From the NCBI GenBank assembly GCA_051003795.1, contig JBPCKZ010000201.1, forward strand, positions 1 to 64,000: DNA of 64,000 nt, written 5' to 3'. Of this stretch, positions 6,953-16,970 are shown piece by piece. The notes beneath the pieces are model-generated. The model was not told the DNA's origin and searched no databases. It saw only the letters and a program-made list of their open reading frames with translations. The stretch's first letter is position 1. Each line of letters begins with the position of its first letter. Both the position numbers and the translations under genes were made by a program. The DNA is from JALYXS01 sp051003795 (GTDB taxonomy: Bacteria > Acidobacteriota > Terriglobia > Bryobacterales > Bryobacteraceae).

Positions 6953-9694
6953 ATGATCATCCGCGTGCTTCCGGGCCTATGTCTGCTCGCTCTCGCGTCC
7001 CTTTTCGCCGGCTCCAAGCGTCCTCTAACTCACCAGGATTACGGCGCCTGGCGCACGATCCACAGCCAGACGCTCTCGCGCGATGGACACTATTTGGCTT
7101 ACGCGCTGTTTCCGCAGGAGGGCGATGGCGAACTGGTGGTTCGCGATCTGGTCACGGGTAAGGAATGGCGGGAGCCAGTCGGGGAACAGCCGCCGCCCCC
7201 CAAAGCCGATCCGTTCGCGGAAGAGCCTCCGAAGCCACCAGGCATCACGCTCGCGTTCACATCCGACGTGCATGCGCTCCTGTTTTCCAGTTTCCCGAGC
7301 AAGGCTGAATCCGATCTCGCGAAGAAAAACAAAACCGTGGCGCGCGGCGGCATGGGCGTGATGGATTTCGCTTCGGGAGCGACCGTGCGGACTCCGCAAG
7401 TCAAGAGTTTTCAGGTGCCCGAACTGGCGGCGAGTTTCATCGCGTATCTAAAAGAGACCGATGCAAAAGCTGAATTCGGAAGCGATCTCGTGCTCCGAAA
7501 CCTTACCGGCGGAAGCGAGCGCGTGTTCCCCGACGTGCTCGAATACAGCCTTACGAAAGACGGCAAGACGCTGGCGTACACGGTCTCTTCCCGAATTTCC
7601 GAGACGAACGGCCTTTACGCGCTGGCGATCGAAGCCGACGCGAAACCACGCGCCATCCTGAGCGGAAAAGGCAAATATGAAAAGCTTGCGTGGGATGAGA
7701 AGCAGACGGAACTCGCATTCGTGAGCGACCGCGGCGACGCGTCGGCGAAGCAGCCGGAATTCAATCTGTATCTATGGCGGCGCCAGAGTCCCTCCGCCGA
7801 GCCGGTCGTTTCCCGAACCTCGCCGGGATTCCGCCCGGAATTCGAAATAAGCGATAAAGCGGCCCCCAGCTTCTCGCAAGACGGACAGCGCGTGTTCTTC
7901 GGAACCGCTCCGCCGCCCCGCGTGGAAGCGGCGGCAACGCCCGCCGAAGATCGCGTCGAGATGGACCTGTGGCACTGGAAGGACGACTACATCCAACCCA
8001 TGCAGAAGGTGCGCGCCACTTCGGAAAAAACGCGGACTTTTCGGGCGGTCTACAATCTTCCCACTCACGCCATGTTCCAACTGGCGGACCAGACCATGTC
8101 CGAGATTACGCCGAACGAAAGCGGTCGCTGGGCGCTCGGCGGCGACGATCGCGAGTATCGATCAATGGCGGAATACGACGAGCGATTCTCGGATTCTTAC
8201 CTGGTGGATACGGCGACAGGCAGCCGCAAATTGCTTTCGAAGAAACATATCGGCCGCGTGACCTGGTCGCCCGACGGACGCTACGCTCTCCTCTTTAACG
8301 GGAAAGATTGGAGCACCATCTCGGTGCCGCGGGGCAAGTCCACCGATCTGACTGGCAAGCTTCCGGTAAAGTTCTGGACCGAAGAGAACGATACGCCCGG
8401 CACTCCGCGCAGCTACGGACTGGCGGGTTGGACGCGCGACGGCAAGTACGTCCTGCTCTACGATCATTACGATATTTGGCGGATCGCGCCGGATGGCAGT
8501 TCCGCGAAGAACCTAACGGATGGCCTCGGCCGCAAAGAACATATCGAGTTTCGTTACGTGAAGCTCGATCCTCTGGAGAAATCGATCGATCCGGCTCAGC
8601 CGCTGCTGCTACGGGCGGAAAACACCATCACGCGCGATTCGGGTTTCTATCGCGATCGCGTCGATAGCGACGAATTGCCGCAAAAGATCCTGATGGCATC
8701 CAAGAATTTCACGCCGCCGTTGAAAGCCAAGGAAGCCGATGTGTTGCTGCTGACGGAATCCACGTTCAGCGAATTTCCCGACCTGCTGATCACCGATTCC
8801 AGCATGAAAGAGTTGCGAAAAGTGAGCGAAGCGAATTCTCGGCAATCGCAATTCTTGTGGGGGACGGCCGAGCTCGTGAATTTCAAGAACGCGGATGGCG
8901 TGCCGCTTACGGGCGTGCTCTACAAGCCGGAGAACTTCGATCCGCGGAAGAAGTATCCGATGCTGGTCCATATCTACGAGCGCCTTTCGCAGAACATGAA
9001 CCGCTTCGTCGATCCGAAGCCGGGCCACTCGATCAACATCACGTACTACGTCAGCAATGGCTACCTGGTGTTCACGCCCGATATCGTTTACACCGTCGGC
9101 TACCCCGGCCAGAGCGCGCTGAAGTGCGTGCTGCCGGGCGTCGAAGCGGTCGTGGAGCGCGGATTCGTCGACGAGAATGCCATCGGCATCCAGGGGCATA
9201 GCTGGGGCGGCTACCAGATCGCGTACATGATCACGCAGACGAATCGTTTTCGCGCCGTCGAGGCCGGCGCTCCCGTGGCGAACATGACCAGCGCGTATGA
9301 CGGGATTCGCTGGGGGCCGGGCATCCCGCGCCAGTTTCAATATGAGCGCACGCGGAGCCGCATCGGCGGGACACTCTGGCAGTATCCGATGCGGTACATC
9401 GAAAATTCTCCGGTGTTCATGGCCGATCGCGTGAAGACGCCGGTGACGATTCTGGCGAACGACGCCGACGATGCCGTGCCGTGGTATCAGGGCATCGAAT
9501 ACTATCTCGCGCTGCGACGGCTCGGCAAGGAGGTTTATCTGTTCGACTACAATGGCGAGCCGCATCACTTGCTAAAACGCGCGAATCAGAAAGACTACAC
9601 GGTCCGCATGCAGCAATATTTCGATTACTATTTGAAGGGCGCGCCGAAGCCCGATTGGATGGAACACGGCATCGCGTATTTGGATCGGCAGTAG
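6953..9694 (+). CDS. S9-type prolyl oligopeptidase family serine peptidase, secreted
   Basis: A 913-residue protein. An N-terminal signal peptide (~20 residues) is followed by a long beta-propeller region with WD/PD40-like WSPDGRYALL and WTRDGKYVLL repeats. The C-terminal part is an alpha/beta hydrolase. The catalytic triad is visible: Ser750 in GHSWGG, Asp839 in NDADDAVP and His871/872 in GEPHHL. It should cleave short peptides, often after Pro or Ala, in the periplasm. Relatives in Acidobacteria are often annotated as glutamyl or acylaminoacyl peptidases, so exact specificity is open. The ATG at 6953 follows the transporter gene by 19 bp. Confidence 0.9.
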   Translation: MIIRVLPGLCLLALASLFAGSKRPLTHQDYGAWRTIHSQTLSRDGHYLAYALFPQEGDGELVVRDLVTGKEWREPVGEQPPPPKADPFAEEPPKPPGITLAFTSDVHALLFSSFPSKAESDLAKKNKTVARGGMGVMDFASGATVRTPQVKSFQVPELAASFIAYLKETDAKAEFGSDLVLRNLTGGSERVFPDVLEYSLTKDGKTLAYTVSSRISETNGLYALAIEADAKPRAILSGKGKYEKLAWDEKQTELAFVSDRGDASAKQPEFNLYLWRRQSPSAEPVVSRTSPGFRPEFEISDKAAPSFSQDGQRVFFGTAPPPRVEAAATPAEDRVEMDLWHWKDDYIQPMQKVRATSEKTRTFRAVYNLPTHAMFQLADQTMSEITPNESGRWALGGDDREYRSMAEYDERFSDSYLVDTATGSRKLLSKKHIGRVTWSPDGRYALLFNGKDWSTISVPRGKSTDLTGKLPVKFWTEENDTPGTPRSYGLAGWTRDGKYVLLYDHYDIWRIAPDGSSAKNLTDGLGRKEHIEFRYVKLDPLEKSIDPAQPLLLRAENTITRDSGFYRDRVDSDELPQKILMASKNFTPPLKAKEADVLLLTESTFSEFPDLLITDSSMKELRKVSEANSRQSQFLWGTAELVNFKNADGVPLTGVLYKPENFDPRKKYPMLVHIYERLSQNMNRFVDPKPGHSINITYYVSNGYLVFTPDIVYTVGYPGQSALKCVLPGVEAVVERGFVDENAIGIQGHSWGGYQIAYMITQTNRFRAVEAGAPVANMTSAYDGIRWGPGIPRQFQYERTRSRIGGTLWQYPMRYIENSPVFMADRVKTPVTILANDADDAVPWYQGIEYYLALRRLGKEVYLFDYNGEPHHLLKRANQKDYTVRMQQYFDYYLKGAPKPDWMEHGIAYLDRQ

Positions 9695-9698
9695 GGCG

Positions 9699-9732
9699 TT
9701 TGTGGCGCGGGCACTCGTGCCTGCGCCACAAA
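9699..9732. repeat. 34-bp palindrome, second copy of the GTGGCGCGGGCAC repeat
   Basis: Starts TTTGTGGCGCGGGCAC and ends GTGCCTGCGCCACAAA: a near-perfect palindrome with a two-base loop. Its core is shared with the outer arms of the 5222-5337 element. It sits between the convergent ends of the S9 peptidase (9694) and the membrane protein (9771). A transcript from either strand would fold into a strong GC hairpin, so it may serve as a bidirectional terminator or mRNA-end stabiliser. Confidence 0.8.
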
Positions 9733-9770
9733 TGTGATGACCGGAAGCTCGCGCGCGCTTCTGCCCTAGC

Positions 9771-11363
9771 TCAATCGCCGCGGGCGAGAGGTATCAGGGA
9801 CGGGGGTGCATCGTCGGGCCGCAGCAGCCATATCTGGCGATCCTGAAAATGCCGCAGCAGTTCGCCATTTTCGAACGGGCCTTTATCCCGCGCCCAAACC
9901 ACGCGCGCCTGTTCTATATCGGCATCGTTGTAGACCCATTCTTGATTGGGGTCGTGATGCGGCCCATAACGCACGACGACCAAGTGCCGCCGGCCGGACG
10001 CCAATTGCCGGAGAACCGGTTCGCGGTTGAAGCCGTCGGCCCCGTTTGCCCATCCGCTCCAGCGGCTGCCGGGGTCGCGGGCCGCGTGAACGCTACCGAT
10101 TCGCAACATGAAAATTACACTCGCGATCAGAATCGTCCGGGCCGCCCAACCGCGCAGCCGCGCCATTCCGAGCGTAATAATCAGGAAAGCTAATCCGGCG
10201 GCCGGAGCGGCGTAATGCGGACTGTGCCAGACCTGCGGCGCCAGCGCAATTAGAAAAAAAAAGACGAGCAGCCCAAAGAGCGGTCGCGCGCGTCTGTCTT
10301 GGAGCGCGGCAAGCAAGGGCACGGTCAACAGCAAGCCCACGTAAAATCGCCAGTAAACTTGAGCGTTCTTGAGCGCCGCGAGCACGGGCCGGGCGCGGGC
10401 GATTTCATAATCGTGCATTTCAGACATGTAGAAATCGCGTAGGACTGAGTAATCCCAATGCGGCTCCGCGCGGGGCGGCCGCGAAAATGTAAAATGCGGC
10501 GCGATCGCGGCCGTCTCGCGGTAAAAAACGTAAGGGGGCAGGAACGGATTGCCGGTAATCCTGAATGAATAGTAACCGATGAAAAGAAGCGTAAGTAGGA
10601 GAATCGATATTGCCGGCCACAAAAATGGGACGCGCCGGCATTTGCATAGCATCCAACAAGCGGTAAGCGCGGTGAAGACCGCACCCTCGAACGGCCGGCT
10701 ATTGGCCAGGATCGCCACGCCGATCCCGAGCAAGGCGGAGGCGGCACGGGATCGCCGCTCGATAAGGCGCGGCGCGGCGCCCAGAATCAGCGCTCCGCCG
10801 CAAGCCGCCACGGCTCCGCCCCAATAGCTATTTGCCCAGTAGCTGAAGATATCCAAGCGCACGATTAGCAGGATCGTACCCGCCAGGGCCCATGCGGGGC
10901 TGACCCAACCTTGCAGCATCCAACAGACGCTCGCGGTCATCAGGGCGGCACTGAGAAGCACTCCGGCCCAACCGGAGCCGGTAGTCGACTTGCCAATAGC
11001 TAAAACCAATCCTTGCGCGGGCGGATAGATACTGGCATACGAAGGACGGACCAGGATATGGATGCTCTCAAAAAAACTGGGGACCGGCGGCGCCGGATTG
11101 GCCAGCCTGCCATGCGCAAAAGTGTCCGCCGCCAAGAGATAGCTGAATTCATCGTGAGCTTGGGGAACCGGAACCGGCATTACCGGCAGCAGAGCGAGAC
11201 GGATCGCGACCGGCAAAAAGGCCGCAAGGCCGACGACCAGCCTCTTCCGCCGGGCGATCCGCCGAGCCTCGGTTTCCAGCCGCTCGAAAGCGGATGAGCA
11301 AAGCCATCCCGCTATTCCCGCCGCCAGAAGCAGCGCCGTGGAAACGATAAGTTCGCCGGACAA
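9771..11363 (-). CDS. Polytopic membrane protein, ArnT/PMT-like glycosyltransferase candidate
   Basis: A 530-residue protein with about 11-12 hydrophobic segments. The first extracytoplasmic loop contains PQAHDEFSYLLAADTFAHGRL, and the acidic pair within it resembles the metal- or substrate-binding Asp/Glu of GT-C glycosyltransferases (ArnT/PMT, DUF2029 types). A later loop has PFEGAVFTAL and YPPAQG. The C-terminal ~100 residues form a soluble domain (HLVVVRYGPHH, VWARDKGPFEN). Likely acts on a polyprenyl-linked sugar donor, but neither donor nor acceptor can be named. The track start is TTG at 11363. No operon partner; it converges on the S9 gene. Confidence 0.6.
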   Translation of the reverse strand: MSGELIVSTALLLAAGIAGWLCSSAFERLETEARRIARRKRLVVGLAAFLPVAIRLALLPVMPVPVPQAHDEFSYLLAADTFAHGRLANPAPPVPSFFESIHILVRPSYASIYPPAQGLVLAIGKSTTGSGWAGVLLSAALMTASVCWMLQGWVSPAWALAGTILLIVRLDIFSYWANSYWGGAVAACGGALILGAAPRLIERRSRAASALLGIGVAILANSRPFEGAVFTALTACWMLCKCRRVPFLWPAISILLLTLLFIGYYSFRITGNPFLPPYVFYRETAAIAPHFTFSRPPRAEPHWDYSVLRDFYMSEMHDYEIARARPVLAALKNAQVYWRFYVGLLLTVPLLAALQDRRARPLFGLLVFFFLIALAPQVWHSPHYAAPAAGLAFLIITLGMARLRGWAARTILIASVIFMLRIGSVHAARDPGSRWSGWANGADGFNREPVLRQLASGRRHLVVVRYGPHHDPNQEWVYNDADIEQARVVWARDKGPFENGELLRHFQDRQIWLLRPDDAPPSLIPLARGD

Positions 11364-11371
11364 TTATCGAG

Positions 11372-11377
11372 TATAAT
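11372..11377 (+). promoter_or_regulatory. Candidate -10 box (TATAAT) upstream of the small basic protein gene
   Basis: A perfect TATAAT lies about 79 bp before the ATG at 11456, in a divergent promoter region. The -35 match is weak, so this is only a candidate. Confidence 0.35.
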
Positions 11378-11455
11378 CACGGCGGAACACAGGAAACTCT
11401 GCTAGCGTAATCGTTCTGTCATAATGAGATTCGGCTTGCGAAAGAAAGGGACGAC

Positions 11456-11728
11456 ATGAAAGCGAAGAAGGCGATTAAGAGATTAGATAAAGTTGAGGCA
11501 ATTCTGTCGGATGTTATCAACCAGTACGCCAAAAACGGGAAGGAAACACGAGAAATTCTCGATGCGGCGCGAAGTTCCATCGTCCGCGCCAAAGCGGGAG
11601 TCACAAAAGACCTGAAGCCGGCGAACGGCAAGGCTTCGCCGAAGGCTGTTGCCAAGCAATCGGGTACGAAGAGGAAGAGCGTTCATCCAGAGACGGCCAA
11701 GGCTGCGGCCACCGCTAAGACGGCTTAA
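11456..11728 (+). CDS. Small basic protein with Lys/Ala-rich, histone H1-like tail
   Basis: A 90-residue protein with two parts. Residues ~1-50 are an amphipathic helix-rich stretch (RLDKVEAILSDVINQYAKNG). Residues ~50-90 are Lys/Ala/Thr/Pro-rich and strongly basic, like the tails of bacterial H1-type nucleoid proteins. AAAGGGA precedes the ATG at a good ribosome-binding distance. I do not recognise a named family. A nucleoid-associated or RNA-binding role is a guess from composition only. The gene stands alone between divergent and parallel neighbours. Confidence 0.6.
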   Translation: MKAKKAIKRLDKVEAILSDVINQYAKNGKETREILDAARSSIVRAKAGVTKDLKPANGKASPKAVAKQSGTKRKSVHPETAKAAATAKTA

Positions 11729-11820
11729 CCGAAGCTTAAACGCTTCCGGCCCGCTTCGGCTCGGCGGAATCTCACTTTCACGTTTCCGTAACGCAATTGC
11801 CGCAATAGGTTAACGTAAAC

Positions 11821-14800
11821 ATGAGAGCTTGGAAGACTAGCCTTATGAGCCTTCTAAGATCGATCCTCCTGTGCGTAATTTCGGCTTCGCCCGGTTTCGG
11901 GCAGCTTCTTCTTGGACGCATCTCCGGCACGGTCTCGGATCCGTCGGGCGGCGCCATGGCGCGCGCGAAAGTGGAAGCGCTCAATGCGGATACCAACCTG
12001 AAGCTCGCCGCCCTAACGCAAGCTAACGGCATATACCAATTCGCGAATTTGCCGATTGGGGCCTACAAAGTCACGATAGGGCACGAGGGTTTCCAAAGCC
12101 GCCAATTCACATCCATTCCGGTTTCGGCGAATCGCACCACGACGGTCGATGCGCAGCTCGCGCTGGCGTCGATGAATTCCGCGGTGGATGTCTCGTCGGA
12201 AGCGCCGCTAGTCAACCAGTCCGATGCAACGATCGGCTACGTGCTCGATTCCGCCACGATCCAGAACACGCCTCTGGGAACCGGCAGCTTCACGCAATTG
12301 GCGATCCTCAGTCCGGGGGTGAACGCCGAGTTCCTGGCGGGTTCGGGCACAAACTCGGGACTGGGAAATCAGAATATCTGGGCTAACGGGCAGCGCGACA
12401 CCAGCAACAGTTTCACGATCAACTCGGTTAGCGGGAACAACCTTTTTAACGGCAAGTCGTCCAGCCAGGTGGCCGAGAACAGGTTCCTGCTCAACACGGG
12501 ACAGAATTCGCTGCAGCACGCGGGCGGTGAAACGCAGACCAGCACTTCGGTGTACGACGCGATCGGGCAGGGCATGCCGACTCCCGCTCCTGAAACCTTG
12601 CAGGAGCTTCGCGTGAACACCGCGCAATACGATGCGTCCCAGGGCGGCAGCTCCGGCGCCCAGATCGCGCTGATTACGCGATCCGGAACGAACGCCTATC
12701 ACGGCCAGCTTTACGAATATTTTCAGAACGACGCGTTAAACGCGGCGCCGTTTTTCCGCAACGCCGACCCGGTGATCTCCCAACACGATAAAGTCCCCGC
12801 GCTTCATTACAACCGCTTCGGAGCGACTTTCGGCGGACCCATCGTCAAGGACCGGCTCTTCTTCTTCAGTTTCGTATCAGGGCGTTCGCGATAACGACGC
12901 GATTGGCAGCACCTCCACTACCACGGTTCCACAACATTTGACGGACGACCGCGGCGCCGCCGCGATTGCCAATGTCGTGCAGCGGGATTTCGGGCAGACC
13001 GTCGCCGCCAGTCGGATCAGCCCGGCGGCGCTGAAGCTGATCAACTATAAATTCGGCGGCCGCTATCTGATCCCGTCCGTCTCCGTGACCGATCCCGGCG
13101 CCGCCGCCCGGCTCAATTACAACGCGCTGGTGACCGGTGTTCCCACGGTCTTCACCGCCGATCAGGGAAACGGCGACGTGGACTGGAATCCCGGCGATAA
13201 GGACCGGCTCGCGGTGAAGTATTTCATCAGCGATAACCCCGGCACCAATCCCTTCGCGCAGAGTTCGACCATCGGTTTTCCCCAGACGCTGCGCGCCGGC
13301 AGCCAAGTCGCATCGGTCGACAACACTTACGTCGTGAGACCAAACTTCGTCTGGGAGCAACGCGCCGGATTCGCGCGCCAGAGGGCGTTTTCCACCACCG
13401 CTCAGGCGCTATCGCCGAGCGACGCCGGGATCGATATTTTCGGCGCGACGCGTTTTCCAAGTCTCACGATCTATCAATCCGACGGTTCGCTGCGCAATAG
13501 CTTCGTCCTCGGACCCAAGAATAATTTCGGCAACGCAGGTGTCTTCCAAAACCGTTTCAGCGGGAGTTCCAGCGCCACTTGGACCGCCGGACGCCACAGC
13601 CTGACGTTTGGTTTTCAAATGGATTACGTTCAGTTGAACGTCGTCAACCAAAGCAATCAGGTGGCATCTCTCGAATCTCAAACCTTCGCCGATTTCGCGG
13701 TGGGCACGCCGCTCAACCAGCAATACTCTTATTACTTCAATGGTGCGAGCAACCGGTATTACCGCGCGTTTCAATCGGGCGCCTATGTCAGCGACAACTA
13801 TAAAATCAAGAGCAACTTGAGCTTGAACGCCGGCGCACGTTACGAATTTAACGGGCCTTTCACGGAAAAGTACGGACGTCTCACGAACTTTTTCCCGGAC
13901 AAATATCGATACGACGCCGCGAGCGACACGATCGTGAACGCGGGCGTTTTGGTCGCGGGCAATAACGCGACGCTGGGCGCAAAGGGGACGCCGGATTCAA
14001 CGCTTACCGGCCGGCAATGGGGCCTCGCTCCTCGGATCGGCCTCGCTTGGAGTCCTAGTCTCGTCAAGAACCTGACGGTTCGCACGGGTTTCGGACTGTT
14101 TTACGACCGCGGAGAGTTCTTTACATACTTGTCTCCCGGCGCGGGGCGCGGCTTTAGCGGGCCTTTCGGCGTTACGCTTCAGCTTCCATTTACGGCACAG
14201 GTTGGCGCGGATTCCACGGGCACGCTGGACCGCCCTTTCGGCAGCGCACCGCCGCCCGTTCCGAATAATGCAAACGCCATTACGGCCTTGCTGCCGAATG
14301 TCGCGCAACTCAAGACAGGCGCCGCGCCTTACCTGTTCGGCGGCTACGATCCGCGAAACAAGCTGCCTTATACCGAGACTTGGAACGCCGACTTACAGTA
14401 CGAACTGGCCAACAGTTGGCTGTTGACTCTGGGCTACGTTGGCAATCATGGCGTGCATCAGATCCTCCCCATTCCATTCAATCAGCCTGGAATCGCGACG
14501 GCTTCGAACCCCCTCAATGGACAGACCTCGTCGTACGGTTTCAACATTACGCCCGACGAGAACGTGAGGACCAATGAGGGTGGCAACACCGATTTGCGCG
14601 TGCCTTATTTGGGATATAGCTCCAATTCGGTTCTCTATCAAGCGAACGGGATCTCCACTTACAATGCGCTGCAAGCCGGGTTGCGCAAACATCTAAGCTT
14701 CGGCCTGCAACTAACCGCTTCTTACACTTGGTCCCATTCGCTCGATGAGCAGAGCGCGCTGGGACTCTTCTTCAACGGCAACAATCCTCTGCGTCCGCAC

Positions 14801-15505
14801 GATTCTTACGGCAACTCGAGCTACGACGGGACGCACGTTTTCATCCTGAGTTACCTTTACGAACTGCCGAAATTCGCGAACGGCAACGGCGTGCTAGGGC
14901 AAGTCGCGAATGGATGGTAGGTGGGCGGCTTGACAGTCGCGCAGAGCGGCCAGCCGTTCAATCTTTACGACTACTCGGGAGCGGTAGCTGGTGAGTTTTA
15001 TTCGAATACGGTGAACATCGCCGACCCGCTCATCGGATTTCAGCCCGGTGTCGCCGTCAAGCAGGTGCAGTCGCAAAGCACTATCGGCGTAAACGCGAAT
15101 AATCGTTACATCGACGCGTCGAAGCTGTTCATCCCCGCGATCGCGCCGGGCACGAACGGCGTTCCGCCTTGCGCCAACTCCAGCGGCACGCAGATCTGCG
15201 ACACTTTCGAATCCGGCTTCGCCAACGCCGGCCGCAATGTGTTTCGCGGTCCGTTTCAAACACGGTTCGATGTGGCGATTTCGAAAGTCTTCGGAATTAG
15301 CGAGCGTTTCAATCTGCGTTACAGCGCGGAAGCGTTCAATTTACTGAATCATGCGAGCTTCGACGTGCCGAACAACAGCTCGAGCTTATACAGCGTTTCG
15401 GGGGGCAAGGTGACGGTAAGACCCCCGTCGTCCAGCCTGGGCTTCATCTCCCACACGATCGGCAGCCCGCGATTCCTGCAGATGTCGCTTCATCTGGTGT
15501 TTTAA
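11821..15505 (+). pseudogene. TonB-dependent receptor (Oar-like), broken by frameshift and amber codon
   Basis: Three consecutive pieces (11821-12894, 12938-14920, 14921-15505) together make one full-length receptor of about 1,227 codons. There is a signal peptide, a carboxypeptidase-regulatory domain (GRISGTVSDPSGGAMARAKV), a plug (LQELRVNTAQYDAS), and a barrel ending in MSLHLVF. Lesion 1: near 12868-12882 the reading moves from frame 1 to frame 2; YQGVRDND, which family members carry after RLFFFFS, continues only in the new frame. Lesion 2: at 14918 a TAG stands in NGW(stop)VGGLTVAQSGQPF, where relatives usually have Gln, consistent with CAG to TAG. Either lesion alone would stop outer-membrane insertion. 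Sequencing error could explain the indel, less easily both. Confidence 0.85.
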
Positions 15506-15543
15506 TCGGCCGCGTTTCAGGGGGCGTCGCTTGGTAAGCGCGG

Positions 15544-15816
15544 CTAGATGAAGGCAACCGTGTTCACGCCCGACACATCGAACCGCTTGCGGCAGCGCAG
15601 GTTCTTGCACGCCATCTTGTCGTCGAGCAAGAGCATGTAGCTCTGCGCTTTCGCGAATTTGGCGCGGTCCCGCTCGTCGCCGCCGGAAGGCAGTCTATCT
15701 TTCTTCTTGCGAACCATCCAGCGCAACTCATAATCGCCCTCCGTCCTGCAATGCGGACAGTTGAGCTTCGCGGTCTTGGTGGTTTGCGATTCGTTGTAAT
15801 ACGCGCGCTCATCCAT
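15544..15816 (-). CDS. Small zinc-ribbon-like protein
   Basis: A 90-residue protein with two Cys pairs, CPHC near residue 20 and CKNLRC near residue 71, separated by a charged region (RKKKDRLP, DERDRAKFAKAQ). The arrangement suggests a zinc ribbon or zinc-stabilised fold. No family name recognised. It starts seven bases after the citrate synthase stop and probably shares that transcript. Confidence 0.6.
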   Translation of the reverse strand: MDERAYYNESQTTKTAKLNCPHCRTEGDYELRWMVRKKKDRLPSGGDERDRAKFAKAQSYMLLLDDKMACKNLRCRKRFDVSGVNTVAFI

Positions 15817-15822
15817 GCCGGC

Positions 15823-16956
15823 TTAGCGCTTCTCCAGCGGAACCCACTTCATCCCATCCGGGTTGCCTTTGTACTCGGCGCGCGGCCGGATCAGGCGGTT
15901 GTTGTGATACTGCTCGAGGACGTGCGCGGTCCATCCGGACATGCGGCTGATCGCGAAGATCGGAGTGAACAGATCGATGGGAATGCCCAGCGAGTAATAC
16001 GTGGAAGCCGAATAAAAATCGACATTCGGATTCAGCTTCTTCGCCTCTTTCACCACCTCTTCCACGCGCTTCGACATCAAGAACAGGTTCTCCTGTCCGG
16101 TACGCTTCCCTAGCTCTTCCGAAAAAATCCGCAGGTGGGTCGCGCGCGGATCTTCGGTCCGGTAAACACGATGTCCGAACCCCGGGATCTTCGCCTTGCG
16201 CGCCAGCATGTCCTTGGCGCGCGCGACCGCTTTATCGGCTTCCCCTACTTCGAGCAACATGCGGATGACATCTTCGTTCGCGCCGCCATGCAGCGGGCCT
16301 TTCAGCGCGCCAATGGCCGACGTGATGCAGGAGTAAATATCGGATAGGGTAGCGGCCGTAACGCGCGCCGCGAATGTCGAGGCATTCAATTCGTGATCCG
16401 CGTGCAGAATGAGAGCCACGTCGAATGTGTGCTCCATAACGTCGTCCGGCCGCTTCCCGGTGAGCGTGTAAAGAAAGTTTGCGGCGAAGCTCAGGCCTGG
16501 ATCGTTGGGGATCGGCTCTTTGCCCGTCCGCAACCGGTCGTAAGTGCTGACGATCGTCGAAGTCTGCGCCATCAATTTGGTCGCCTTCTTCGCGTTCGCG
16601 GCTGGCGACATATCGCGCGCCAGCGGATCGAACAGGCTCAACATTGAAACCGCCGTCCGCAAAACATCCATTGGGAGTGCTTTCGGGACGCTCTTGAGAA
16701 AGGAGGCAACTTCCCGCGGAATCTCCGAATTCGCGGCGATTTCCAACTTGAGTTGCTTCAACTCCTCCGCTTTCGGCAGTCGCCCGTGCCACAACAGATA
16801 AATTACTTCTTCGAATGCGGCTTGGTCGGCAAGCGTATGGATGTTGTAGCCGCGGTAGCTGAGGATACCCTCGTAGCCATCGATGAAACAGATTTCCGAT
16901 TCGCCGGCAATTACGCCTTCTAGACCTGCGCCCGTGCTAGTTGTGGTCGAGCTCAT
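15823..16956 (-). CDS. gltA: Citrate synthase
   Basis: Condenses oxaloacetate and acetyl-CoA at the entry to the TCA cycle. It has the type II citrate/2-methylcitrate synthase motifs GYEGILSYRGYNI, HADHELNAST (His), GALKGPLHGGANEDV (catalytic His) and PGFGHRVYRTEDPRA (His/Arg), with an Asp in NVDFYSA. The ATG at 16956 is preceded by AAGGGG within a few bases. A TTG four codons upstream (16968) is less likely because it lies inside that ribosome-binding site. At 377 aa it is the short, Gram-positive/archaeal-like type, so 2-methylcitrate synthase is possible, but no prp genes are nearby. Confidence 0.93.
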   Translation of the reverse strand: MSSTTTSTGAGLEGVIAGESEICFIDGYEGILSYRGYNIHTLADQAAFEEVIYLLWHGRLPKAEELKQLKLEIAANSEIPREVASFLKSVPKALPMDVLRTAVSMLSLFDPLARDMSPAANAKKATKLMAQTSTIVSTYDRLRTGKEPIPNDPGLSFAANFLYTLTGKRPDDVMEHTFDVALILHADHELNASTFAARVTAATLSDIYSCITSAIGALKGPLHGGANEDVIRMLLEVGEADKAVARAKDMLARKAKIPGFGHRVYRTEDPRATHLRIFSEELGKRTGQENLFLMSKRVEEVVKEAKKLNPNVDFYSASTYYSLGIPIDLFTPIFAISRMSGWTAHVLEQYHNNRLIRPRAEYKGNPDGMKWVPLEKR

Positions 16957-16970
16957 TTTCCCCTTCAATT

